A program made the translations under genes and the position numbers. Shown piece by piece: positions 33,344-44,814 of a DNA stretch of 64,000 nucleotides. The notes under the pieces are model-generated. The model saw only the letters and a program-made list of their open reading frames with translations. It was not told where the DNA came from and did no database searches. Position 1 is the first letter of the stretch; every line of letters starts with the position of its first letter. Origin of the DNA: Clarkia xantiana subsp. parviflora (taxonomy: Eukaryota; Streptophyta; Magnoliopsida; Myrtales; Onagraceae); assembly GCA_036873135.1 (NCBI GenBank), contig JAPTYO010000018.1, positions 12,143,503-12,207,502 of the forward strand, written 5' to 3'.

Positions 33344-34165
33344 TGTTAGGTTATAAAGTCTAGGTCAACGGGTCGTCAACCTAGAACTTATCTCCCACTA
33401 ATGAAATGTCGGGTTCAGTGCTCCTGGGGCTAGTCGTTCTGATCCATGCCCTTCTACTCCCTGGGGGTAGTCGTAATGATATATGTCCTTCTCTTCTCTC
33501 CTTCTGAACTCCTTTCCTTCTCTCCTTCTGACCCCTTGGGGCTTGTACTTCTGACCCCTTGGGGCTTGTCCTTCTGCTCTATGCTCTTCTGCTTCCTTGG
33601 CTCTCTTCTCCTTGCCACCCTGCAAGAGGGGCAATATCAAGCACGGAGGGGGGGTGGTACTTGATGAACCCTCTCTGATGCTTAAGTCAGAACGTTACTT
33701 TTAGAGAGATAAAACTAGAGAGAAGCCAGAGCTAAATTGCACAAGTAATCAAGATGCTCAAATGAATGGTGGAAGGGTTGTATTTATAGGCAACGATGTC
33801 ATTAAGGTAACTTAATGACATCGTTAACCTTTAAACACAATTAATTAGTCCTTGATCACATAACTAAAACCTTAAAGCATGGAGAGGTTGGCGGAAATAA
33901 TCTAAGTGTGGGAGTCGGGAAACGGTGCCAGGGCCTTTGGGGGCGGAGGGAAAATCCGACCCCAAAGGGTTGGGGTTGGGTGTGGCCACCCGATCTCACC
34001 TAGGTGAGTTCGACGCGTGGCCCGGACGAGTAATTTTGCCTCGTCCGGACCGTTGGTGTTTCGGCGGGGTGTTCGGGTCAAAGTTTCGATTTACAATCAT
34101 TAACGGGGTGATAAAAATAAAACGATTCGGAAGTCAACGGGTTCAAATTGGGCGTATATCTATCA
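33344..34165 (-). repeat. 3' LTR of E
   Basis: 822 bp, starting TGTTAGGTTATAAAG and ending ATCTATCA. The minus-strand TATA (CTATAAATA) is at 33781-33789. Confidence 0.92.
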
Positions 34166-34178
34166 CATGCCCCCGAGT
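34166..34178 (-). other. Polypurine tract of E
   Basis: The minus strand reads ACTCGGGGGCATG against the 3' LTR, with the same GGGGGCA core as A, B and C. Confidence 0.7.
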
Positions 34179-35600
34179 CAACCAATGGCCTGACCTTTGA
34201 TTGACTCTATTTTAGGATGGTATGACACGCGTAATTTGAAGCCAGAATTTTACCTTTTTTCGGAATCCTTACTTACCCATGGGTGTGTGTCTCTGACTCT
34301 GCCCCCTGTCTTATAATATAGAGGAATTGCAAACGTCAGAGTAGCACGGACACGTGTCCAAGTACGTGTCCGTCTGAGATGGAACTAATAGATCCAATAC
34401 CGTCACGAGCTTATACTCGGAAAATATACGCACGTGTGGGGATGCAACATGAATATGGTTAAGTGAGTCCATGCTTCAATTTCATGACGAGGTAAGCCTA
34501 TGTGGGGAAAAATTTCGATTTTGGTCCAAAATTTTTCTAAGTATAGGATACTAAAAAATATGCCTATAGGATGTTACCTTGAGTGAACATGGATGTATCA
34601 TGAACATGAAAGTGTGTACTAGCATACATGCAAGTAGGAACACAAGTATGGAAGTGGGTGTAGACATGCTGCGGTTGTAGTCATGAATGTATGCATGGAT
34701 ATATGGCGGCTATGTGCATGGACGTCTAAATGTTTGAACACACGGGAGTGTGCACGTGGGCATGCATGTGAGTGCAAGCGTAAACATGTATGTGTGTATG
34801 GATGGGTTGTGAGTATAAGCATGAGTGATGGCATTGGTGTGCTTGTAGATGTAAATCATGAATATGAGCATAAGTGCAAGGGTGAGAGCATAGACCTCTC
34901 CTTTACTTGAGGGTGGGAACTCTGCCACTCAATGGGACACAACATTCCTCCTCCCTCGTACTAGCGCGAGCATTGTCTTTTAACCTCGACTTTCGACATG
35001 TGTAACATTTTTCCTTCATTCGTTTGAGTCTGTGTATAGCTCTTGACCCTTACCCTGCAATTTGTTCCCCATAAGAGTGAGGGTGAAAATGCTTACGAGC
35101 TTTCTTCTTACCTGCCGCGAGCGAAGGGATTTATTGACATGTGTTAAGGGTTGACCCTTCCTTCGGATGTGTCGGAGCGTTGCTCCATTTGGGGAAGCTA
35201 AAAGTTCGCCCTCTTTGTGACGCTCTGGGATTTGTTCCCTTGGATAGGTCTCTTGGGTTGTGGTTTTGTTTCCGTAACTTGATTGATGTTAGGGTTGCCC
35301 CTGTAGTAGGCGTATCTTGCCCCTCCATGAGTAAGGGTCGATCTTTGCGTCGGTCGCTCGTATAGATGACTCACTTTTGGGAAGCTTTCTTCTTCGGACA
35401 GGGAGACCTTGAAGATCGTTTTCCAAGACAGTCAGACCAAATCTGACTGTCCTGTGTCTTGGGTGTCCGAGGTGGACTCGTATGAGGCGGTGACTCGTAT
35501 GACCCCTTGTAGGTTGGTTTCATGGAGAAACGTATAAGGTGTAGGCGGAGCGTTCCGAACGTACCGTTGAATCGAATGAGAGGGAAGAACCCTCTAGTTC
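34179..35600. other. E internal, no confident gene
   Basis: Contains a TGCATG/GTGTATG-rich low-complexity tract (about 34580-34890) and short open stretches without recognisable similarity. Confidence 0.5.
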
Positions 35601-35730
35601 TGCTCATCAGGCCAAGAAATCTTCTAAGTTAGGGAAAGCTGCAGAGGTTTCCGACATGTTCTTTTTCCATTCTCTTTTCTTTGTGATATACTTATGATTT
35701 TTCTCATGTTGCTTCCTTCTTGTTGTTAGA

Positions 35731-36241
35731 GCGTTCGCCCCTGTTTACCGAATGGGTTCTTGCGGTGGGCGAGAGTTCAAGTCAATCTAAATCCAAGGCG
35801 CGGAAACCTGACTCTGAGGTCGGGCCCTCGGCTGCCAAGGAGAAGGAAACCGCGAGAGGCTCTCCTTCAAGTGCCCCCTTGCTGACTCCCTCTCATGATA
35901 AGGGGGTAGTGGTTGAAGAGGCGCCCTCTTTGCTTGACAAAGGGAAACAACCTGTGGATGGCGATGGGGTGATCATAGGTCTTGATGTCTCTTCTCTATC
36001 CTCTGCCCCCCAGCCGAGGGGCCGAGTCTCTGGTTTATTTCATCTTCATGTAGATTTGACGACTTTTGAAGGTGTCTTTGGCTTTCCTATGGGTTATGTT
36101 ATTAACCCTTGCGTTGAATATTTTTCTTTTGGTGATGGGTGTGATCATCGCCTTTCATTGAGGTTTCTTTCTCTTGCCATGACTCTGATTAAGATAGCAA
36201 ATTCTTGCTTGGGAGTTTGGTGGAGACTGCTCTTGAGTTAG
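35731..36241 (+). pseudogene. Exon-like piece of an antisense gene in E
   Basis: After the possible acceptor TTGTTGTTAG, a plus-strand stretch encodes a Ser/Lys-rich sequence (SSSQSKSKARKPDSEVGPSA, EAPSLLDKGKQPVDGDG). Such basic, Ser-rich middle exons are typical of the antisense genes in B and C. It lies opposite to gag of E, as in those elements. No Transposase_28 domain is visible, so this is an inference. Confidence 0.4.
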
Positions 36242-36517
36242 CCTCTACTAGTATCGTAGTTGTGACCGTTGTGGGGATCGTTTTGTTATATGCCCCCAAT
36301 AGTGCTTGTCGTGATTCTTTGCTTTACGGTTGATTTCATGAGATATGGAGGTTGTCTTCATAATGAGGACGTCTCCTACCTATTATCATCCAGGGGGTTG
36401 AAATATAAGTGCATACCTTTGATGAGCGTATGAAGGGTGTTGTTTTTCCCTTTTTCTTGAATCTCCTTTTGAGGTTAGGTGTTGACTCTTTAGGTTCGTG
36501 GTGGACTTGATGGTCTT

Positions 36518-36790
36518 TTTGTTTTGTGTGGATATGATAACCACCTCTTGGTGTGTGGACATGATAGCCACTTCGCAGTGTGTGGACATGATAGCCACTT
36601 CAAGGTATGTGGACATGATAGCCACTTCAGGGTATGTGGACATGATACTTCAAGGTATTTGGACATGATAGACACTTCAGGGTATGTGGACATGATAGCC
36701 ACTTCAGGGTATGTGGACATGATAGCCACTTCAGGGTATGTGGACATGATAGCCACCTCGTGTTATGTGGACATGATAGCCACATCACGA
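36518..36790. repeat. 27-bp minisatellite in E
   Basis: About ten copies of a 27-bp unit GTATGTGGACATGATAGCCA plus CTTCAGG, with degenerate outer copies. It lies in the 3' part of E on the minus strand. Confidence 0.95.
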
Positions 36791-37430
36791 TGCATGGAGT
36801 TGTGCTTTAGTATTCCTTTATCATTGGAGAGCCTTCATTGCTATAGTTGCCTTTTGTTTAGGCTATGTTTGTTGGGTTAGGTCCTAATGTCTCGTCTTGC
36901 CGGATGTTGTATCCTTCATGCTTTTTAGATGTCTCCTTCATGAGTTGTGCTTGACGATGTTCAAGTCTGATATGAGCATATGTCACGCGAGGGCGACATG
37001 CAAGACAATAACGTTTGTCGGAGGTTGCTTTGTGCGACTTGTAAGGCAATTCATCTTCTTGATGGGTCGAGTTTATTTTGAGAGCCTTGAGCTTTGGATT
37101 TCATGTCTTTGCTATCCTTCTTGGTGGTGTTGGGTTCCTTTGAGATACTTCTCTTGACTTGTGATATGGATGGTAGGATAACTCGTTACTTTTCATGATA
37201 ACCTCTTGTGCTTCTGTATATGATCCTTTGGTCATGGATTTCTCCCTTGTATATGCTTTCCTTTACTTATCTTTCTTGTGTTTTCCTTCACATCATACCT
37301 GCTATCTCATCAAGAACAAACATTATGTGTTCTTCAGACAACTTTGCTTTGCAATTATTTTCTCATGGAATCCTTCTTAGTATGGTGCAATGATCTCTTC
37401 TGATACCCTTTAAATGGTATATATGGTACT

Positions 37431-37715
37431 GTTAGACCAAAGATACGCTCTTGGTGGGCGTCGAATCTGTTCACGAGACAGGCTCTCGGAGGGCACCAGT
37501 AGTTAGACCAAAGATACGCTCTTGGTGGGCGTCGAAACTGTTCACGAGATACGCTCTCGGAGGGCACCAGTAGTTAGACCAAAGTTACGCTCTTGGAGGG
37601 CGTCAAAACTGTTCACGAGATACGCTCTCGGAGGGCACCAGTAGTTAGACCAAAGATACGCTCCTGGTGGGCGTCGAATCTGGTAGCTTGAAATCTACCT
37701 CAAGATACACTCTTG
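37431..37715. repeat. 71-bp tandem array in E
   Basis: GTTAGACCAAAG starts at 37431, 37502, 37573 and 37644, a regular 71-bp spacing. The unit includes GATACGCTCTTGGTGGGCGT and a second half TTCACGAGATACGCTCTCGG. Confidence 0.95.
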
Positions 37716-38135
37716 GGGGCGTCGAATCTGGTAGTTTGAAATCTACCTCAAGATACGCTCTTGGGGGCGTCGAATCTGGTAGTTTGAAATCTACCTCAAG
37801 ATACGCTCTTGGGGGCGTCGAATCTGGTAGTTTGAAATCTACCTCAAGATACGCTCTTGGGGGCGTCGAAGGTCGTAGTTTTTGGAAACCACTCTGAAGA
37901 TACGCTCTTGGGGGCGTTGAAGGTCTTAGTTTTTTGAAGCTACTCTCAAGATACGCTCTTGGGGGCGTCGAAGGTCGTAGTATGAAAACTACTCTCAAGA
38001 TACGCTCTTGGGGGCGTCGAATCTGTTCGCAAGATAGGCTCCCGGAGGGCACAGGGTTCGTAGTTTTAGAACTACTCTCAAGATACGCTCTTGGGGGCGT
38101 CGAATGTGTTCGCAGGATTGCTTCCCGGAGGGCTC
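37683..38135. repeat. 48-bp tandem array in E
   Basis: TTGAAATCTACCTCAAGATA recurs with 48-bp spacing. It then degenerates to units with CGAAGGTCGTAGT and returns near 38020 to the 71-bp type. Both arrays share the core CAAGATACGCTCTTGG..GGCGTCGAA, so one evolved from the other. Confidence 0.92.
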
Positions 38136-38267
38136 AGAATATTACCTTACCCTTTGTCCCTTCTCATGTAGGGTGCGTTTTTGATACGCTTTTCGAGTCT
38201 TTACTTGACTTTTCCTTCTATAATATTGCATGTTACCACGCTTTTCTTAAATGTGGGAGATCACCTT

Positions 38268-38700
38268 TGCAGGAGGATGGTAACCCTGTTGATATTGTTA
38301 GTTCAGGCTCTTATTCTTCTTCCTCGAGCTCTATCAGTGGTTCATCTTTAGAGGGTCAGTATCATGAGGACTTCCCAATGGCATCAGGTTAGTTGCTTTA
38401 GTATCCTATCTTTGTATATATCTCTTTACTTTTCCTTCCCTTGATGGGTCGACTGTTTGTGTGTTGCCGACTTAGGGCATGTTCGTACAGGGAGTTGAGG
38501 TTGTTTTCCCTCTTATATGACTTCTTATAGGAGAAGTGGTATTGCATGTTCTTGTGATCTTCTGCCTCTAATCTCTTCTTTTACACTTAGGTGGACTACC
38601 AAGCACTTATTCGTTTGGTGCCCCCCGAGTTGCTTGGTGGTCATACCGCCTTTCATATTTGGCCGTTGAAGGCCCCTCGTTCATTTTCTTGGTTGGGTAC
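38268..38700 (+). pseudogene. Two exon-like pieces on the plus strand of E
   Basis: After the acceptor-like ACCTTTGCAG, 38272-38390 is open (EDGNPVDIVSSGSYSSS, QYHEDFPMASG) and ends at GGTTAGT. After CACTTAG (38589), a second stretch reads VDYQALIRLVPPELLGGHTA. Together they resemble exons of a gene antisense to E. I recognise no domain. Confidence 0.35.
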
Positions 38701-40682
38701 CCCTTATGCTCGGGGCTCCCTTGTCTGCTTGTTTGAATGCGATGAGTGTCCCTTGTAGGATTTACTCTTTCTCATGCTTGCTTTTTTCAGTCATAGGCAT
38801 GGTTTGGATAATGCCTTTGTCGGATGTATCTTTGGAGGTTAGGTGGAAAGCTTTTGCTTTGGGTGGGTGGGGTGATTTTCATTCTCTTGATAACTAGGAT
38901 GTGGCAGTGTTTGTATCCTAGGGGTGCTTGTAAATTCTTTCCCCCCTTTCCTTGTGTTTTTTAGAAAAAACACTGTTGCGGTGATGATAGAGTAGGAGTA
39001 ACGTATCTTGGAAGGGATTGTATTTTCTCATAGAATGGTGTCTTGAGTTGTTAATCTCGAAGGTGTGTTTCAGACTAGTCAATCTGATCCATGCTCCTTG
39101 CTCGGGCATGGGGGGGTCTGACCGGGCTGTGATAATCTTCTTGAAGTGTTGTGGTACTTAGTGTGCTTTGTATTTTCCTTTACATTGGAGTATTCTTCAA
39201 TGCCTTTAGGGAGTGTCACATTGGTCATGCTCCTATCACCTTGAATCTTGATTATAGACTTCCTTTGAATTAGGACTTGAACCCACAAAGGATGTTTTCC
39301 TTTAGGTTTGCAGGTGATGCTCCATGATTTTCCATGGGTTTGCCCCCCCGTATTGGCTATTCCTTGTTGGATAGTTTCATTAGAGGCTGCATTTGTATTG
39401 CGTACGTATACGTGTTTGAGGTGTGTTGAGTTGACAAGTCCCTCCTTTTTCATTTTGTCATAACCTTCATTCATCATGTGTTCGGCGTATGGCCTTAAAG
39501 GCGGGATATTTTTCTAGTGCCCCTTCTATCGAGGTTCTCCTCTTGATGGGATGCCAGAGTCAAATGTCTTATCATTCGCAGACAAGGTGTTTGATCAGGA
39601 TGTGCGTCTAGTGTGAGGGTCGATCTTGAAACCTTACTCCCCAAGCTTTTGAGCTCTTCTTTGGTTGATCTTGTAGAACTATTATCATGCCCTAAGGCTC
39701 TTGATAGGAGATGTATCTCCTTTTTCATATTCTAGTTGTTGCACTATCTCTTTTGCTAATCTTGCATCTTTAGAGTTTCTCTCTTTGTGCATGACTTCAA
39801 TGACAGGATTTTCTACCGATGTTTGTTCTGTTAGGACTTGTATCCTTGGTTGCCTTTCTTTCTTGTGAGATGGCGAAGGAGTGTTTATGAACACTCAAAT
39901 GTGTCTTACTTGGTAGAGGTATGCGCCTAATCTTTAGGGCGCTGTCTTGAATCTTACTATGTTTTCCATATCCTTTTTTTTAAAAGCTTGATGATGGTGT
40001 CGCCCTTCTTCCTTTTCTAGGCTTGGTGCCCTTGAGAGTTTTTTGATGAAAGTGTATTTCATTACCTGGGATGAGCTTACTAGGTGTAGTCGCGGCTTCT
40101 GGCTATTTTGTGAAATAATATAGATCCATTGGAGGCGTTTGCCTTTGAAGGTGGGCGTTGTCTATGTGATATGGTTTCCTCCATTTTTGGAGGGATGTGT
40201 TCGCGGCTACCACCTCTTATGCTAATGGGCGTTTGTGGGGAGGGCATGTTGTGACTGGTGCCCCCCTTGCATACCGATGCCAGATGGGATCCTTCGACGG
40301 ACTTGGCCCTAGGATGCTTAGTGGAAGGTTATAGTAGGGGTAATCCTTTGTGACCTTCATGGTAGTTCCTCTATAGGATGTTGAGAGTGCTCAACTTATT
40401 TTTTTTAAGTGAGCCTTCCATCTTGTGATCTTTCCCAGAATCTTGACCTTATAGGTGTTCTTTGAGATTGAGGAATCTGTTGCTTGTGCATCTCTTGGTT
40501 GGCGACGGCCTTTTATGGATTCTTCTAGTGGTCCACCTGTGTATATATATACCACGGAGCCCGAAGGCGTCCGGTATGGTCATTCTTGGAAAACATGTTG
40601 GTATCAAGTATCAAAATCTACCCCTTTTAGGGAGTTGACTTGTTATAAAGTTAAATTAAATAAGAGGATATGGGAAGGATAT
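38701..40682 (-). other. E internal, degenerate minus-strand frames
   Basis: Short open stretches at 39079-39477, 39495-39728 and 39685-39894 are basic and Gln-rich, with no recognised domain. The right end GATAT (40678-40682) is the target duplication of B. Confidence 0.5.
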
Positions 40683-41373
40683 TGTTGGATCACGGTTGGA
40701 ACTCCGGTACGGTCTTGACGGAAATCCAAAGTCCTTCGCTCCACGTAATCCTGCAAGAGGGGAATAGACCGGGCGGTGACCCAGAATCCCTATCCGATGC
40801 TTAAATGAGAATATCATGGCAGGCAAAAGCAAGCAATAGTATGAGTATGTAATCGTCCCTGATATGAGGTAACTTCTGCCCTTTTATAGGAGAGGAGTTA
40901 CCTCAGTTACCTGATGAACCGCTGGGGCAGTTAGCCCACGTTCTGCTTATCTCGGCCACGATCCTGCTTATCTTGGCCACGATCCCGCTTATCTCGGCCA
41001 TGATCCCGCTTATCTCGGGCCACTTCCTCACTACTCTGATAGTAGGCGCGTTTCTCGGCCTCAACCTTTGATAACAAGTCCCGACCAATATCGGGGACTC
41101 CAGAGTTATCTCATTAAGTCACCGCTCGGGGACCCTCGTCATTGTGCCAGGGCCAACATCTTCAGGGATTCATCATCGGGGCCTACTTAAAGGCATCTCA
41201 TCGGGAGCGTCCAGCTCGCATATCGGGACCGACCTTGTCGGGACCTCTCACCGTCGGGACTCCTCTCATCGGGACCCTTTGCATTGGTCTTCTTGACCTC
41301 TTTTAGGGCCCAATGGACCTATTCACCGTTTACTCGTCGTTAAAGGGCCTAACGGCTATAGCGAAACCCATTA
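40683..41373 (-). repeat. 3' LTR of B (left)
   Basis: 691 bp. TATA on the minus strand at 40881-40888. Terminal CA is mutated to TA (ACCCATTA). Confidence 0.95.
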
Positions 41374-41385
41374 TTTGCCCCCAAG
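41374..41385 (-). other. Polypurine tract of B
   Basis: The minus strand reads CTTGGGGGCAAA against the 3' LTR. Confidence 0.7.
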
Positions 41386-41740
41386 ATATGAGGGACTTAC
41401 AGTTCGTCGTGTCTTTCAACTCCCGGCCTCCCGATATCGGTATCGGAGGTTTTATCCTTGACGAAATTTATTGACACGGATCTTCTCGTCCACGATTCTT
41501 CGATGCCTCGAGAATAGTCACCAAATCCGAAAAACTCCTCGATTACTCGGCCATTAAATGCAGCAGGTGACGAAACGACGGTTTTGGCCCCTGTGCCTGA
41601 TTTTTCTGAAAAAGCAATTTTCAGGCCGTTTCATCATTAACGTCTCTTTCCATTCTGCCCCCTTTTATCTCAACGGCTCAGATTGAAACGATTCGCCTTC
41701 AACGGTCCAGATTAGAAGGTCCTTTCGATTGTCCCTTCCT

Positions 41741-41754
41741 CTATAAAACCCTAA
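41741..41754 (+). promoter_or_regulatory. TATA box and telo-box of antisense gene (B)
   Basis: CTATAAAACCCTAA lies about 140 bp before the predicted ATG (41895). AAACCCTAA is the plant telo-box. The element C counterpart reads TATAAACCCTAA. Confidence 0.65.
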
Positions 41755-41894
41755 TCCTGGGCACTGTTCTTCTTTTACCGTTTCTGCAATTTCAAAAGCT
41801 CTATAACTTCGAAAGCACAAGTTCTTCTTCGGCTTCCTGTTTTCCGATCAACCTTCCGGCGACCATCAAGATCATCCTCTCGCTTCAATTCACC

Positions 41895-44675
41895 ATGACT
41901 GGTAAGAATTCCTTCTTTGATGTTAGCGTAGCCTTTTCCTTATCTTTGATCAGTTTGCTTGCATTTTTTCCGAAAACCCACCATTCCTTTTCCTGCCATG
42001 GCTAATTTTCAGACAGTGGATCCAGTTCTGAGGGGAGGAAACCCTTCAACTTCGATTATGCTCCCAACGAAATCTCGGTGACTTCCTATGATGCAGCTCT
42101 CCGAGAAGGATGCATTACCCAAACCTGGGAGCCTCGCCTTCCCTATTCTCGCCACCGTGCCTCGGGTGACCCTGTGGTCACTCGTCCCAAGGAAAGGGAG
42201 ATATTTGTCTCTACTCGGCAAATATCGGCAGGAATCCGATTCCCCTTCTGCGGGAATTTGGTTGAGATGTGCACACACTACAAGACGCATCCAACTACCT
42301 TCTCCCCACACGCCATCCGCGTGTGGAACGCTTTTCAAGTCCTCTGCTCCCGACAGAAATGGGTCTACAGCCTCCAACTCTTCCGAACTTTCTACGGGAT
42401 GAAGTGCAACAAGGTTGGGGTTTGCGCCTTCTATCCTCGGATGCCCAAGTAGAATAAGCAGCAGCTTGCGAGGTGCAGTTGGACCAGCGACACCTGGAAG
42501 GTTGTCAAGGGTCGGGGGCTCCTCATCGACACAGGGTCCGACAACAGCGGGTGGAAGAGGAGCTACTTCTTTATTAAGAACAGTTCCATCCCATGGCCCA
42601 GATTGGGAGGTGGAAGCGGACTCTCCTCCTACTTATCGCACTTACTCTGATGAAGATTTTCAGATCCTTCACTGCATCCAGCTTTACCGTTGGGGGGAAT
42701 CCTACACTCCCCTCGATGCTAACTCCCTAACGGAGCGGGACCTGGTGAATGCCGGGATCCGCCTCCTCGATATAATCTCTGGGGGTCAACTCCACGACGG
42801 CCCCTCCAATATGGTTCCTTGGGTAACGTTTCTAACCATGTCTATGTTTTCCATTGTTTGCAGCTAAGAAGGTATCATGCTGACCAATCTCATCCTTAAG
42901 CAGGGGGAGACCGACGCTGTCCAACGCCCCGCACGGAAGAGGAAGTCGGCAAAGAAGGCTGCTGATCCGTTGGGATCTCCCTCCGCGGAGAGGACTAAGC
43001 GGAGCCGCATGGAGGAGGTGGACAAACTCTTCAATGTCCAAAATGCTGAAGAAGGTAAAAAGCTCCGCCTAGCTATTAAATCATACAGGAAGCAAGTTCC
43101 TAAGGAATTGATCCCCTCCACCAAGGAGGCCCGAATCAAGGAGATCAAACGCATCCTCCGAGGGGAAACTCCCTGCATCCTCAAAGCGGGTTACTACAAC
43201 TACCACGGGAAAGATCAATACGTCTCTCGGCGTGTCATTTGGTGTAAGGACCCTAACCAACTTCCTGACTATCTTTCTGAAGCAATTCATCCTCTAGGTG
43301 CAGGTCACTCAGGAGCTCAGTCGGGAACTGAAATTTCAGCAGGGGCACCACTTTCCGGTGCTCGAGTTGGAGAGGGTCTCCCTCAACTCCCTGCCCTGAT
43401 GGGATCGGGGGCTGGAGAAACCCCGACGGGTGATCAGTTTCGTCGGGTGGAATATCTGGAATCTTCCGAGGAGACGGACGAGGGCCTCGCCTTAATTCAC
43501 CGTCGGAGGACGAGGCAGTCCCCGCTGAAGCGAACCTCCGGGGGCTGCCCCCCTCACCACCTTTGCAGCAGCAGTCGCCCATCCACAGCCTAACTCCCTC
43601 CGGGTCTCAGGGCGACTCGGAGATGCGCACCTCCGTGACTCTAGTCGGCCCTCCTTGGACGGGAGCTTCTACAAGGTCTACGATCCCGACCACAAGGCGG
43701 CTCCTTGGACCCCGATCCATACGCTGCAAGGAGTACAGCTCCGACAGGGTGACACATATCCGGAGTTGGGTCTTCATTTGGTGGCAGGCTCGGTTCTGCC
43801 ATCTTTGAGGCTTCCGCTCTCCATGGATCGGGAGGACGTCCGCGCGGATATCCGTGGAATGGCTATTCGTCGGGTGGAGGTAAGGTTCCTCTTTTCTCTC
43901 TTCAATTGATAAGGAAATATACTCATGTGCTAACTTTCTCTTCTTTTCCTCGCAGGAGATGGCGGATATCAACCGCTGCTTCGGGTACATTATGGCCTTC
44001 GAGGAGGCGTTGGAGCAGGAGTGGGCCAAGGGGGCCCCCGAGGTTGTAGCCAAGCTTGAGGAGGATCTCGCCGCCTTCGAGTCTTCGAGGGGGAAATTGG
44101 CTAAGGAGCAAACCATCCTCAATCGAAAGACTCGGGACCTCCAAAAGCGGGTTCAGGACTTCGAGGGGCTACTCAAGCGGGAGCAGCAGGAGCGGAAGAA
44201 GGAGGCGGAGGCTCGGGACAGACTTGTCCTTGAGAAGAAGGCTCTGGAAGACGCCAAGGCGAGATTGGAGCGGGAACTTGCTGAGGTCCCTGCTAAACTG
44301 GCCGAGGCTGAAACCAAGGGTCGGGAAGATTATCGGGGCTCTGAGGACTTCCAAGCTGACGCGTTGAAATTCTGCACCGCGGAGGTGGAGAACACCCTCT
44401 TCAATGTGGTCGAGGAACTCCATCTGGAGTATGGTGACGCCATTAGCTTCGACAAGTCTGCGACTCTCGCCCCCTTTGCGAAGAGGTACTTCGACCTCTC
44501 GGAGGAGAGTGATGAGGGCAACACCCCCGCGGGTGTTGAAGACGTGGCAGAGCTTCCAAGTGCCGATCCCCCGACAGTTGATTCCTCGATAATCGACCCT
44601 CCAGCAGTTGAACCTGTGGAGCCTTCTGCCACAGATCTCGTGGATCCTGCTCCGGCTGACAAGGACCAAGTTTAA
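41895..44675 (+). pseudogene. Spliced antisense gene of element B (Transposase_28-type)
   Basis: Predicted exons: 41895-41901, 42013-42822, 42904-43879 and 43956-44675, all with GT-AG introns that keep frame (ATGACTG|AC; TGG|gtaac, then aagcag|GGG; GTGGAG|gtaagg, then cgcag|GAG). Exon 2 holds the 'putative gypsy type transposon' domain (RFPFCGNLVEMC...KWVYSLQLFRTFY). Exon 3 is basic (RPARKRKSAKK, RTKRSRM; likely nuclear localisation). Exon 4 is a long coiled coil (LAKEQTILNRKTRDLQKRVQ) with an acidic tail. Lesions: TAG at 42450-42452, a one-base insertion near 42599, and frameshifts near 43490 and 43645. It converges tail to tail with pol. Its function in these elements is unknown. Confidence 0.8.
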
Positions 44676-44814
44676 TGCTTTATCTTTACAGTCCTTGTAA
44701 TTTCCTCCTTTATCGTGAAACCTCGCAGACCTTTATAATATCACATCTTTTTTGGTTCCGATTATCATTGCACTTCACAAAGCGACTTAATTAATGTTAG
44801 AACAAATCTAAGAA

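Larger units (their letters stand above)
39000..42793. repeat. Segmental duplication, copy 2
   Basis: This is the partner of 1-3794. Here the sequence continues past 42793 into the rest of the antisense gene of element B, so this copy keeps the original arrangement of the right edge. On the left it continues unbroken into element E (38999 and below). Differences between copies are point changes, for example at 8/39007 and at 1649-1650/40648-40649. The divergence is low enough for a recent event. Confidence 0.95.

Noticed and set aside
36386..36880. Open frames rich in MSTYPEVAI or DMIATSGYV on both strands
   Set aside because: They are translations of the 27-bp minisatellite, which has a length divisible by three. 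Not genes.
37645..38052. Proline-rich frame with repeated STPPRAYLEVDFKLPD
   Set aside because: A by-product of the 48-bp array, open in several frames. No start context or conserved domain.
37431..38135. CRISPR-like regular repeats
   Set aside because: Contiguous tandem units without unique spacers, in a plant retrotransposon.
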